From Pseudoxanthomonas sacheonensis (GTDB taxonomy: Bacteria; Pseudomonadota; Gammaproteobacteria; Xanthomonadales; Xanthomonadaceae), in the NCBI RefSeq assembly GCF_010093305.1, contig NZ_PDWS01000001.1:372001-436000 (forward strand): DNA of 64,000 nt, read 5' to 3'. The notes below the pieces were generated by a model that saw only the letters and a list, made by a program, of their open reading frames with translations, was not told the origin of the DNA and ran no database searches. Below are positions 1 through 7,828 of the stretch, in pieces. Within the stretch, counting starts at the first letter, position 1; each line of letters begins with the position of its first letter. A program made the translations under genes and the position numbers.

Positions 1-189
1 GAAGTTTCGATGGAACCCGGCGCCGATCCGGGCCCGACCGTGACCGGAGTGAAGCTGGTCATGTCGGCGAAAGTGCCGGGCATCGACGCCGCCAAATTCG
101 ACGAGATCGCGCATGCGGCAAAGGCGGGCTGCGTTGTTTCGCGCGCGCTGGCCGTACCGGTGACCCTGGAAGCGACCTTGGTTGAGTGA
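1..189 (+). CDS. OsmC family peroxiredoxin, C-terminal part
   Basis: The window opens inside this gene, so only the last 62 residues are visible. OsmC/Ohr proteins are thiol peroxidases that detoxify organic hydroperoxides in the cytoplasm, using two cysteines. The fragment has the family ending: a hydrophobic strand, then PGIDAAKFDEIAHAAKAGC followed by VVSRAL, where the Cys is the second conserved cysteine. The fold then ends in VTLEATLVE and a TGA stop. The first cysteine lies upstream of the window. The next gene overlaps the stop by 8 bases, so the two are probably cotranscribed. Confidence 0.8.
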   Translation, partial: EVSMEPGADPGPTVTGVKLVMSAKVPGIDAAKFDEIAHAAKAGCVVSRALAVPVTLEATLVE

Positions 190-874
190 CTGGAACGCTT
201 TGTTGATCCACGGCGCCGGCGGCGGCGCCTGGGAATGGAACCGGTGGCGCGGCGTGCTGGAGGCGCACGCCATTGCGGCGCAGGTTTTGGAGTTGCGGCC
301 CGCAACGCACGGATTGGCCGCTACCGCACTGCAGGACTACGCGGAACAGGTACGGTCGGCGCTGCAGGATTTGCAGCGCCCGCGCGTATTGGTAGGCGCC
401 AGCCTGGGCGGATTGCTGGCCGCGATGTGCGCCGGCACCGCGGACGCCTTGGTACTGGTCAATCCATTGCCGCCTGCGCCATGGCACAGGCGGCTGGCTG
501 CGCGCTCATGGGATCCGGTGGTTCCCTGGCAACGCAACGCGCGGCTGCATTCCACCCGTCGGGCGATGCAGGACGCGGACGACGCGAGCGCATTGTGGGC
601 TTTCCGTCGGTGGCGCGACGAATCGGGCCAGGCGCTGAGCCAGGCGCATGCGGGCGTGGAGGTCGCAAAACCCGATTGCCCTGCGCTGTTCGTGGTTTCC
701 AGGCAGGATGAGGATGTTCCGCCGGAGATTATTCTCGAATGGACGCAGGCCTGGCGGGCGGATCGGCTGGAAACGCTTGCAAACAGCCATGTCGGGCCTT
801 TGCTGGGCCGCCAGGCGCAAGCGGTCGCCGCTCAAACTGTCGCATGGCTAAACCGGCTCGGGCGGGCGGGCTGA
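182..874 (+). CDS. alpha/beta hydrolase
   Basis: This is a 230-residue serine hydrolase of the alpha/beta fold; its substrate cannot be read from sequence. The oxyanion loop is LLIHGAGGGAW near the N-terminus. The nucleophile elbow is VGASLGG with Ser74. An acid candidate lies in SRQDEDVP near residue 180 and the likely catalytic His in NSHVGPL near residue 205. No signal peptide is visible, so it is probably cytoplasmic. I chose the TTG start because it overlaps the preceding OsmC stop and leaves the first beta strand at the expected place; a nearby ATG in this frame is absent. Confidence 0.8.
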   Translation: MSDWNALLIHGAGGGAWEWNRWRGVLEAHAIAAQVLELRPATHGLAATALQDYAEQVRSALQDLQRPRVLVGASLGGLLAAMCAGTADALVLVNPLPPAPWHRRLAARSWDPVVPWQRNARLHSTRRAMQDADDASALWAFRRWRDESGQALSQAHAGVEVAKPDCPALFVVSRQDEDVPPEIILEWTQAWRADRLETLANSHVGPLLGRQAQAVAAQTVAWLNRLGRAG

Positions 875-944
875 GTTCAGACTTGTTTCACCCGTCCGGC
901 TCGACGATGCGCCTGCGCCACTTCGGCGTTGGGAGCCTGCTCAG

Positions 945-1667
945 ATGAAACGCCTTTCCGCCGGCCTGCTAGCCGCAGGCCTTGCCTTTACCGGTACCGC
1001 TTTCGCGCAGTCGTCCGGCTATTACGGACAGAACGATGGCTACTACGGTTCCGGGTCGTACCCGTCCGATTCCTATCAAGGGCAGGGCGCGACCTACGAT
1101 TACGCGCGGGTGCTGCGGGTGGATCCGGTCATCGGCTCCGGCTATGGCAACCGTAGCTCGCAGCAGTCGAGCCAGTGTTATTACCGTCAGGCCGATGATG
1201 TCTACACGGGCAACGACGGCTACTACAATCGGGACGACCGCTACGACCGCGACAATGGCTACTACGGCCGCGACGATGGTTACCGTAATAACGGAAACGA
1301 AACCAGCCGCACGGTGGCGACGGTGATCGGCGGCATCGCGGGCGCGGTGCTGGGCAGCAAGATCGGCGATGGCAGCGGGCGTTATGTCGGTACGGCGGTG
1401 GGTTCCATGGTCGGCGGCATGGCCGGCCGGTCCATCTACGACAGCTCGCAACGCAACCGCCAATACCAGCGCCGCGGTACGGTGCGCGTCTGCGATCCGG
1501 TGCCGGTCACCAGCCGCGATGGCTATTACGGGGACGGTTACGGCGACGACGAAAGCCTCAATGGCTACGACGTGACCTACGAATACGCAAACCGCACCTA
1601 CCACACGCGCACCAATTACCACCCCGGCGACCGCATCCGGGTACGGGTGGATGTGCAGGCGGAATAA
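945..1667 (+). CDS. secreted glycine-zipper (2TM) protein, Tyr/Asp/Gly-rich
   Basis: A 240-residue exported protein of unknown function. Residues 1-21 form a signal peptide ending in AFAQ. Residues about 25-120 are low complexity, with repeated NDGYY, DRYD and RDDGY units. Residues about 125-165 form a glycine zipper (VIGGIAGAVLGSKIG ... GTAVGSMVGGMAGRS) of the Rickettsia 17-kDa antigen/2TM class, which sits in or near the outer membrane. A basic C-terminal beta-rich part ends in RIRVRVDVQAE. It has no lipobox cysteine. It is monocistronic, ending in a strong terminator. Confidence 0.75.
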   Translation: MKRLSAGLLAAGLAFTGTAFAQSSGYYGQNDGYYGSGSYPSDSYQGQGATYDYARVLRVDPVIGSGYGNRSSQQSSQCYYRQADDVYTGNDGYYNRDDRYDRDNGYYGRDDGYRNNGNETSRTVATVIGGIAGAVLGSKIGDGSGRYVGTAVGSMVGGMAGRSIYDSSQRNRQYQRRGTVRVCDPVPVTSRDGYYGDGYGDDESLNGYDVTYEYANRTYHTRTNYHPGDRIRVRVDVQAE

Positions 1668-1691
1668 GAGTTCCGCTCTGAGTAAAAAAGA

Positions 1692-1716
1692 AAAGGAGCC
1701 GCAAGGCTCCTTTTTG
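1692..1716 (+). terminator. rho-independent terminator of the glycine-zipper gene
   Basis: A 9-bp perfect stem AAAGGAGCC/GGCTCCTTT with a GCAA tetraloop is followed by more T residues, 25 bases after the stop codon at 1667. An A-rich tract precedes the stem, so it could also act in the opposite direction for the convergent gene. Confidence 0.9.
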
Positions 1717-1736
1717 TGGCCATCGTCTTTTATCGT

Positions 1737-1845
1737 CGTCATCCCAGCGAAAGCTGGGATCCATCTTGATTCTGATTTTGACGTTTCCGCCGTAGTGCAC
1801 TGCAGAGCAAGATCAAAATGGATCCCAGCTTTCGCTGGGATGACG
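1737..1845. repeat. long inverted repeat, family E copy 1
   Basis: Arms of 28 bases at 1737-1764 and 1818-1845 are perfect or near-perfect reverse complements around a 53-base loop. Each arm contains its own short palindrome (CCCAGCGAAAGCTGGG and its complement). It lies between two convergent genes. The same core returns at 35299-35425 and 38593-38769. Confidence 0.85.
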
Positions 1846-1862
1846 GCTGAAAGAGAATCGGT

Positions 1863-2738
1863 TTACCAATCAATCCGCCCGGTCACCACGTTGCATATGC
1901 TCCCACCCGACCAAACCTCGCCTTCCTCATCCACATGCAACTCGATGATCGCGTCGTAACCCACTTCGCGACCCTGGCTGATGCGGTAGCGGCCATCGTT
2001 GCCGGGCAGCGCATCCTGCGAAGCCAGCCATGCGGCCAGCGTCGCATTGGCCGCGCCCGAGGCCGCATCCTCGAATTGCGCCGGAGCGCCGACCCAGGCG
2101 CGTACCGCCAGGAAGTAGACCGGATCGTCGCTGCGCGCGAACACGCACATGCCCATGCTTTCGGTTTCGTGCGCCAGTTTGCCGATCGCTTCCCAAGGCG
2201 GGGTCGCTGAGCGCAGCGCGGCTTCATCGCGCAGTTCCGCCAGCCACCAGCGGCGACCGCCATCCATCAAGGCGGGCGGCAGATCGCCCAACGGCAGGCT
2301 GCCAAGCACGTCGCGCAACCGTGCGTCCTCCGGCGAAGCGATTTCCATCACCTTCGCGCGGGGCGTGCGTACGGCGATGGTGCGGGTGGCGCCGGAGCCG
2401 ATCACGCGCAGGGGAAGCAGTCCGGCGATGCCGTCCTGCACCAGCAGGCCGTCTCGCGGCGTCGCCAGGCCCGCTTCCAGAACCGCATGGGCGGTGCCGA
2501 CGCTGGGGTGGCCAGCGAAGGGAACTTCGCGGCGTGGGCTGAAGATGCGGATGCCGTAGCTGGCTTCCGGTTTCGTCGCCGGGAATACGAAAGTCGTTTC
2601 CGGCAACCGCGTCCAGCGCGCAATCGCCTGCATGGTGACGTCGTCCAACCCTTCCGCATCCAGAACCACGGCCAGCGGATTGCCTGCGCCCGGACGATCG
2701 GCGAAGACATCGAGTTGCACGTAACGGCGTGAAGTCAT
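1863..2738 (-). CDS. PhzF family phenazine-biosynthesis-like isomerase/epimerase
   Basis: A 291-residue cytoplasmic protein of the PhzF family, enzymes with a diaminopimelate-epimerase fold that move a proton on small substrates; the substrate here is unknown. The N-terminal half shows QLDVFADRPGAGNPLAV and the motif PFAGHPSVG. The expected catalytic Glu is in LPETTFVFP near residue 48. The C-terminal half has QFEDAASGAANATLAAWL, the second GxGxx-type loop. It lies 30 bases downstream of a frameshifted paralogue on the same strand. No phenazine genes are nearby, so a role in phenazine synthesis is not implied. Confidence 0.85.
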   Translation of the reverse strand: MTSRRYVQLDVFADRPGAGNPLAVVLDAEGLDDVTMQAIARWTRLPETTFVFPATKPEASYGIRIFSPRREVPFAGHPSVGTAHAVLEAGLATPRDGLLVQDGIAGLLPLRVIGSGATRTIAVRTPRAKVMEIASPEDARLRDVLGSLPLGDLPPALMDGGRRWWLAELRDEAALRSATPPWEAIGKLAHETESMGMCVFARSDDPVYFLAVRAWVGAPAQFEDAASGAANATLAAWLASQDALPGNDGRYRISQGREVGYDAIIELHVDEEGEVWSGGSICNVVTGRIDW

Positions 2739-2768
2739 GGGAGGGTGGGGTGGTGGGGGCCGTGCAGC

Positions 2769-3643
2769 TTACCAATCCACGCTGCCGCGGATAACCGCCT
2801 GTACGCGGCCGCCGATCCAGACCTCGTTTTCGCTATCCACCTGTACTTCCACCCGGCCATCGCGGCCCAGTTCGCGACCCTGGCTGGCGATATAGCGTCC
2901 CTCCGCACCGGGCAATGCACCGGCATGGTGCAGCAGCGCGGCGATGCTGGCGTTGGCGCTGCCGGTCACCGGGTCTTCCGGTATGTCGTCGGCGGGACAG
3001 TACGCACGCACCGCCAGATCGTGATCAGGGCCGCAGGCCCGGCCGAACACCGCAAGCCCCACCGCGTCGCTGGCGACGCTGAGCGTGGCGATGGCGGGCA
3101 GATCGGGCCGCATCGCGCGCACTGCCGCCGCATCGGCCAATTCCACCAGCCACCAGTTCGGCCCGTTGTTCCACAGTGCAGGAGCGAGCTTGCCGCGCGG
3201 CAGGTCCTGCAAGGCGGAAGCGAGCGCTTTGGCGTGGATATTCCCGGTTTCCACTTCCCGGGCCTGTGGTGCGCGGACGTGGATCAAGCGCGTGGCGTCG
3301 CGTTGTTCGACTCTTATCGGAAGCAGACCCGCCGCGCATTCCTGCACCAGACGACCGGCCTTCGCCTGCGCCAGGCCCGAATCCAGCGCCGCCCAGGCCG
3401 CGCCAACACTGGGATGGCCCGCAAAAGGCAGTTCCTGGCGCGGAGTGAAGATTCGCACCCGATAGTCGGCTTCCGCCGAAGTGGGGGCAGAAAGAAGATG
3501 GTCTCGGACAGGTTCGCCCAGGCGGCATAAGCCTGCATCGCGTCCGTTTCCATATCGGCCGCGTCGAACACCACGCCCAGCGGGTTGCCGACTCCCGGCC
3601 GGTCGGCGAAGACATCGAGTTGCAGGTAGCGACGTACGGTCAT
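2769..3643 (-). pseudogene. second PhzF family protein, single-base frameshift
   Basis: This is a tandem paralogue of the preceding entry. Translation from ATG 3643 gives MTVRRYLQLDVFADRPGVGN and continues to SETIFFLPP, then runs into a wrong frame. The reading resumes in another frame with TSAEADYRVRIFTPRQ, PFAGHPSVG and VTGSANASIAALL, ending in SVDW. The two parts align without gap to the intact paralogue if one C is added in the C5 run on the minus strand (3483-3487). The span is 875 bases against 876 for the paralogue, one base short of a whole number of codons. It is either a recent frameshift mutation or an assembly error in the homopolymer. Confidence 0.85.
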
Positions 3644-3678
3644 GCGGATCGGCCTTGTTCGGTAGGTTTCGTCTGGAA

Positions 3679-3720
3679 GCATTCGTTTGGAAGCATTCGT
3701 TTAGGGCATTCGTTTAGAAT
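3679..3720 (+). promoter_or_regulatory. lysAC leader: three short direct repeats and a -10 box
   Basis: The 10-mer GCATTCGTTT occurs at 3679-3688, 3693-3702 and 3706-3715, spaced 14 and 13 bases apart. It ends in TAGAAT (3715-3720), a good match to a sigma-70 -10 box, about 45 bases before the lysAC ATG. No clear -35 was found at the usual spacing. The site also lies upstream of the divergent phzF paralogue. Confidence 0.45.
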
Positions 3721-3765
3721 CGGCGATTCACGCCCGAATGGTCGGGCAGTCCCCCTCTTCTGTCC

Positions 3766-6366
3766 ATGTCTCCTGCCTCGCCTGCGTCTGATCGCTGGAT
3801 CGTCCTCAAGTTCGGCGGCACTTCGGTGTCGCGTCGCCATCGCTGGGACACGATAGGCCGGTTGTCCAAACGCAGGGCCGAAGAGAACGACGCGCGCGTG
3901 CTGGTGGTGGTGTCGGCGCTTTCCGGCGTGACCAACGAACTGACCGCTATCGCCGACGGCGCCCCCGACAGCGCGGAGCGCATCGCGAAGCTGGAACAGC
4001 GCCACCGCGAATTCCTGGCCGAACTCGAGCTGGATGCCGATGAAGTGCTCGGCGAACGCCTGTCGATCCTGCGCGCGCTGGCGACCGATCCGCGCGCGGC
4101 CGAGCGCACGCTGCCATGGCAAGCCGAAGTGCTTGGGCAGGGCGAACTGCTTTCGTCCACGCTCGGCGCCGCCTATCTGCGCGCCAGCGGCCTGGATTTC
4201 GGCTGGATGGACGCGCGCGACTGGCTGCAGGCGGCGGTGTTGCCCAACCAGAATGCATGGGCGCAGCGCTTGTCTGTATCGTGCAGTCCGCTGGCCAGCG
4301 CGGAGTGGGGCGAAGGTTTCCGCCGGCAACCGGCGCGCATGTTGCTGACGCAAGGTTTCATCGCCCGGCACCGGGACGGCGATACCGCCATCCTGGGCCG
4401 CGGCGGCTCCGATACTTCGGCCGCTTATTTCGGCGCCTTGCTTGGCGCGCAGCGGGTCGAAATCTGGACCGACGTACCCGGCATGTTCAGCGCCAATCCG
4501 CGCGAGGTGCCCGATGCGCGGCTGCTGACGCGGCTGGATTATGCGGAAGCGCAGGAAATCGCCACCACCGGCGCCAAGGTGCTGCATCCCCGCTCCATCA
4601 AGCCGTGCCGCGATGCCGGCGTGCCGATGGCCATCCTGGATACCGAGCGTCCCGAGCTGCCCGGCACCAGCATCGACGGCGATGCCATCACCGTGCCCGG
4701 CGTCAAGGCGATCAGCCGCCGCAACGGCATCGTGCTGGTGGCGATGGAGTCGGTGGGCATGTGGCAACAGGTCGGCTTCCTGGCCGACGTGTTCGAGCGC
4801 TTCAAGCGCCATGGCCTGTCGGTCGACCTGATCGGTTCTTCGGAAACCAACGTCACCGTATCGCTGGATCCCAGCGAGAACCTGGTCACCACCAACGTGC
4901 TGGCCGCACTCTCGGCCGATTTGACCGAAATCTGCCGGGTGAAGGTGATCGCGCCATGTTCGGCGATCACGCTGGTGGGTCGGGGCATGCGCTCGCTGCT
5001 GCACAAGCTGTCGGACGTGTGGGCCACGTTCGGCCGCGAACGCGTGCACATGATTTCGCAGTCGTCCAACGACCTCAACCTGACCTTCGTCATCGACGAA
5101 GCCGACGCCGACGGACTGCTTCCGGTCCTGCATGCCGCACTGATCGACAGCGGCGCGATGCCGGTGGAAGAAACCAGCGTGTTCGGACCGCGCTGGCGCG
5201 AAATCGCCAATGGCATCCGCAAGCGCGAAACGCCATGGTGGCGCGGCGAACGCCAGCGGCTTCTGGCCATGGCCGAAGCCGGCACTCCGCGCTATGCCTA
5301 TCACCTGCCGACCGTGCGGGCCCGCGCGCAGGCGTTGAATGCGCTCGCGCCCATCGACCAGCGCTATTACGCGATCAAGGCCAATTCGCATCCGGCCATT
5401 TTGTCTGCGCTGGTGGAGGAAGGTTTCGGGTTGGAGTGCGTATCGCTGGGCGAATTGCAGCGCGTGTTCGAAGTTGTTCCCGAACTGTCGCCGCGCCGGG
5501 TGCTGTTCACGCCCAGTTTCGCGCCGCGCGCGGAGTACGAAGCGGCGTACGGATTGGGCGTCACCGTCACCCTGGACAATATCGAAGCGCTGCAGCGCTG
5601 GCCGGAAGTCTTCCGCGGCCGCGATCTGTGGCTGCGCGTGGACCTGGGCCGCGGCGACGGACATCACGAGAAGGTGCGCACCGGCGGCAGGGATTCGAAA
5701 TTCGGACTGCCCGTCGCCAAAGTAGACGCTTTCGTCGCGCTCGCCCGTGGTTTGGGCGCCAGTGTGGTGGGATTGCATGCGCATCTGGGCAGCGGGGTGG
5801 AGACGCCGCAGCACTGGAAACAGATATGCGACGAACTGGGCGGCATCGCCGAACGCATCGGCAGCATCGAGGTGATCGATATCGGCGGCGGCCTGCCCAT
5901 TCCGTATACCGAGGACGACGAGCCGTTCGACCTGGAAGCGTGGGGTGCGGGCTTGAGCGAAATAAAAGCCGCCTATCCCGGCTACCGTCTGGCCATCGAA
6001 CCGGGCCGCTATCTGGTCGCCGAAGCGGGAGTTCTGCTGCTGACAGTGACCCAGGTGATCGAGAAAGAGGGCATCCGCCGCGTCGGCCTGGATGCGGGAA
6101 TGAACGCGTTGATCCGCCCAGCGCTGTACGACGCCTGGCACGACATCCTCAATCTCAGCCGGCTGGAGCAGGCGGCGGACGGCGTGTTCGACGTGGTCGG
6201 CCCGATCTGCGAGTCCAGCGACGTGTTCGGCAGGCGCCGGCGGCTTGCCGGGGCCACTTCGGAGGGCGATGTGGTGCTGATCGCCGATGCGGGCGCTTAC
6301 GGATTCACCATGGCCAACGCCTACAACCTGCGGGCATTGCCGAAAGAAGAGGTGCTGGATGTCTGA
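3766..6366 (+). CDS. lysAC: bifunctional aspartate kinase / diaminopimelate decarboxylase
   Basis: An 866-residue fusion that carries out the first step (phosphorylation of aspartate) and the last step (decarboxylation of meso-diaminopimelate) of lysine synthesis. Residues about 9-300 form the amino-acid kinase domain, starting with VLKFGGTSVS and including ILGRGGSDTSAAYFGALLG. ACT domains with SSETNVTVSLD and SSNDLNLTFVID follow, as expected for feedback control. Residues about 500-866 form the PLP decarboxylase, with the PLP lysine Lys538 in YYAIKANSHP, GGGLPIPY, and IEPGRYLVAEAG. Fusion in this order is characteristic of Xanthomonadaceae. The stop overlaps the murL start, linking it to cell-wall precursor synthesis. 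Confidence 0.95.
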   Translation: MSPASPASDRWIVLKFGGTSVSRRHRWDTIGRLSKRRAEENDARVLVVVSALSGVTNELTAIADGAPDSAERIAKLEQRHREFLAELELDADEVLGERLSILRALATDPRAAERTLPWQAEVLGQGELLSSTLGAAYLRASGLDFGWMDARDWLQAAVLPNQNAWAQRLSVSCSPLASAEWGEGFRRQPARMLLTQGFIARHRDGDTAILGRGGSDTSAAYFGALLGAQRVEIWTDVPGMFSANPREVPDARLLTRLDYAEAQEIATTGAKVLHPRSIKPCRDAGVPMAILDTERPELPGTSIDGDAITVPGVKAISRRNGIVLVAMESVGMWQQVGFLADVFERFKRHGLSVDLIGSSETNVTVSLDPSENLVTTNVLAALSADLTEICRVKVIAPCSAITLVGRGMRSLLHKLSDVWATFGRERVHMISQSSNDLNLTFVIDEADADGLLPVLHAALIDSGAMPVEETSVFGPRWREIANGIRKRETPWWRGERQRLLAMAEAGTPRYAYHLPTVRARAQALNALAPIDQRYYAIKANSHPAILSALVEEGFGLECVSLGELQRVFEVVPELSPRRVLFTPSFAPRAEYEAAYGLGVTVTLDNIEALQRWPEVFRGRDLWLRVDLGRGDGHHEKVRTGGRDSKFGLPVAKVDAFVALARGLGASVVGLHAHLGSGVETPQHWKQICDELGGIAERIGSIEVIDIGGGLPIPYTEDDEPFDLEAWGAGLSEIKAAYPGYRLAIEPGRYLVAEAGVLLLTVTQVIEKEGIRRVGLDAGMNALIRPALYDAWHDILNLSRLEQAADGVFDVVGPICESSDVFGRRRRLAGATSEGDVVLIADAGAYGFTMANAYNLRALPKEEVLDV

Positions 6367-7828
6367 TTTCAAATTCCAGCGCGATGAGGTCGCCGCATTC
6401 CGTTTCGTGCGTTGCGGGCTGGATGCGGAAAGCGGCGTTGCGCAGCTCGTCTACGCTTTCGACGACGGCCCGGAGTTGATAGAAACGGTCGTCATTCCCG
6501 GTGCTCCTTTCGCGCTGGAAGGTTCGCGTGCGGCAGCGGTGGAGCAGGCCCTGCGGCTGCTGCACCTGATCGCGGGCGTCAGTTATTACAAAGCGGCGGT
6601 GCCGTCGGAAATCCGAATCGAGGGTTATTCGATAGATGCGGAAACGGCGGCCTTGCTGGAAACCATCTACATCAACGGTCTGGGCGAGTTCGCCTATCGC
6701 AATGGTCTGAACTTGCATGGACGCATCAAGTTTCCACATTCGCTCCCCTCTCCCGTCGGGAGAGGGGTCGGGGGTGAGGGTCCGGAGTACCCGGATGTCG
6801 GCGCCCGCGCCGAACCGTCACCCGAACCCTCAGCCGCTGGAGGCGGCTTCGACTCCCAATGGGAGAGGGGTTCGAAGCTGGGGCTGCGCCATCACGCCCT
6901 GGTCGCCATCGGCGGCGGCAAGGATTCGTTGGTTTCTATCGAAGCGCTGCGTTCGGCGGGCGTGGACCAGACCGTTACCTGGATCGGCAGCTCGCAGCTG
7001 ATCGCCGCCTGCGCGGCCCGCACCGAATTGCCCACGCTCAACCTGGGCCGTGCGCTGGCCTCGGGGTTGTTCGACTTGAACCGGCAGGGCGCCTACAACG
7101 GCCATATTCCGGTCACCGCGGTGAACTCGGCCATTCTCGTTCTCGCTGCGGTCCTGCAGGGCGTGGACCAGGTGGTGTTCTCCAACGAACGTTCTGCCAG
7201 CTATGGCAGCATCATTCCGGGTACCGGCGAGGTGAACCATCAGTGGTCCAAGGGTTGGCGGTTCGAGCAGGCCTTCGGCGAATACGTGCAGCGTCGCGTC
7301 GCCGCCGATCTTCATTACTACTCGTTGCTGAGGCCGCTCAGCGAACTTGCCGTGGCCCGGCAATTCGCCAAGACCGATCGCTACGACGCGCATTTCTCCA
7401 GCTGCAACCGCAACTTCCACATCCTGGGCGAGCGTCCGGTGAATCGTTGGTGCGGGGTATGCCCGAAGTGCCATTTCGTATTCCTGGCGCTGGCGCCGTT
7501 CATGCCCAAGCCGCGGCTGGTGGGCATCTTCGGCCGCAACCTGCTGGACGATGCGTTGCAGGCGGGCGGCTTCGACGCGCTGCTCGAATTCCAGGACCAT
7601 AAGCCGTTCGAATGCGTGGGCGAGGGGCAGGAGTCGCGCGCGGCGATGGCCGCGTTGGCATCGCGTCCGGAATGGAAGGAGGATGCGCTGGTCGCCCGTT
7701 TCATCCGCGAGATCCAGCCGCAACTGGCCGCCTCCGAACTGGAGATCGCGCCGCTGCTGGGCATCGGCGGCGAACATCGCATTCCGGCCGCGCTGTGGGG
7801 GCAGCTGCGTGCGAATTTCGCAGCTTGA
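6359..7828 (+). CDS. murL: UDP-MurNAc-L-Ala-L-Glu epimerase
   Basis: A 489-residue enzyme. In Xanthomonas, MurL epimerises the terminal L-Glu of UDP-MurNAc-L-Ala-L-Glu to D-Glu in an ATP-dependent reaction, after MurD2 has added L-Glu. This replaces the glutamate racemase/MurD route. Visible marks are the PP-loop-like [12 protein letters not shown] near residue 185, [20 protein letters not shown], and a Cys pair in [12 protein letters not shown] start at ATG 6359, inside the lysAC stop region, rather than at an upstream in-frame codon. Residues about 128-172 are encoded by a palindromic repeat inserted in frame just before the PP-loop, so the protein should be about 45 residues longer than orthologues lacking it. 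Confidence 0.85.
   Translation: MSDFKFQRDEVAAFRFVRCGLDAESGVAQLVYAFDDGPELIETVVIPGAPFALEGSRAAAVEQALRLLHLIAGVSYYKAAVPSEIRIEGYSIDAETAALLETIYINGLGEFAYRNGLNLHGRIKFPHSLPSPVGRGVGGEGPEYPDVGARAEPSPEPSAAGGGFDSQWERGSKLGLRHHALVAIGGGKDSLVSIEALRSAGVDQTVTWIGSSQLIAACAARTELPTLNLGRALASGLFDLNRQGAYNGHIPVTAVNSAILVLAAVLQGVDQVVFSNERSASYGSIIPGTGEVNHQWSKGWRFEQAFGEYVQRRVAADLHYYSLLRPLSELAVARQFAKTDRYDAHFSSCNRNFHILGERPVNRWCGVCPKCHFVFLALAPFMPKPRLVGIFGRNLLDDALQAGGFDALLEFQDHKPFECVGEGQESRAAMAALASRPEWKEDALVARFIREIQPQLAASELEIAPLLGIGGEHRIPAALWGQLRANFAA
6742..6873. repeat. palindromic repeat, family F copy 1, inside the murL coding sequence
   Basis: The segment starts with the hairpin CCCCTCTCCCGTCGGGAGAGGGG, then GGGTGAGGGTCCGG and CCGGATGT, and closes with CTCCCAATGGGAGAGGGG. 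The same elements in the same order form an intergenic repeat at 51146-51199. In murL it is read as a Gly/Pro/Ser-rich stretch ([20 protein letters not shown], then [17 protein letters not shown]) with no stop codon. Both flanks match the expected MurL protein. Confidence 0.85.

Noticed and set aside
1863-3643. Phenazine biosynthesis locus because of two PhzF-like genes.
   Set aside because: No other phz genes are present; PhzF-like proteins are widespread outside phenazine producers.
3644-3765. Lysine riboswitch upstream of lysAC.
   Set aside because: The leader is only about 120 bases, mostly short direct repeats, and no lysine-element core or terminator hairpin is visible.
3640-6372. Very long open frame (910 codons) on the minus strand opposite lysAC.
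   Set aside because: It mirrors the codon pattern of lysAC in G+C-rich DNA, has no recognisable domains, and lysAC is certain.
6359-7828. murL as a pseudogene because of the repeat insertion.
   Set aside because: The frame is uninterrupted through the insert, the downstream motifs are intact and murD2 is translationally coupled to it.
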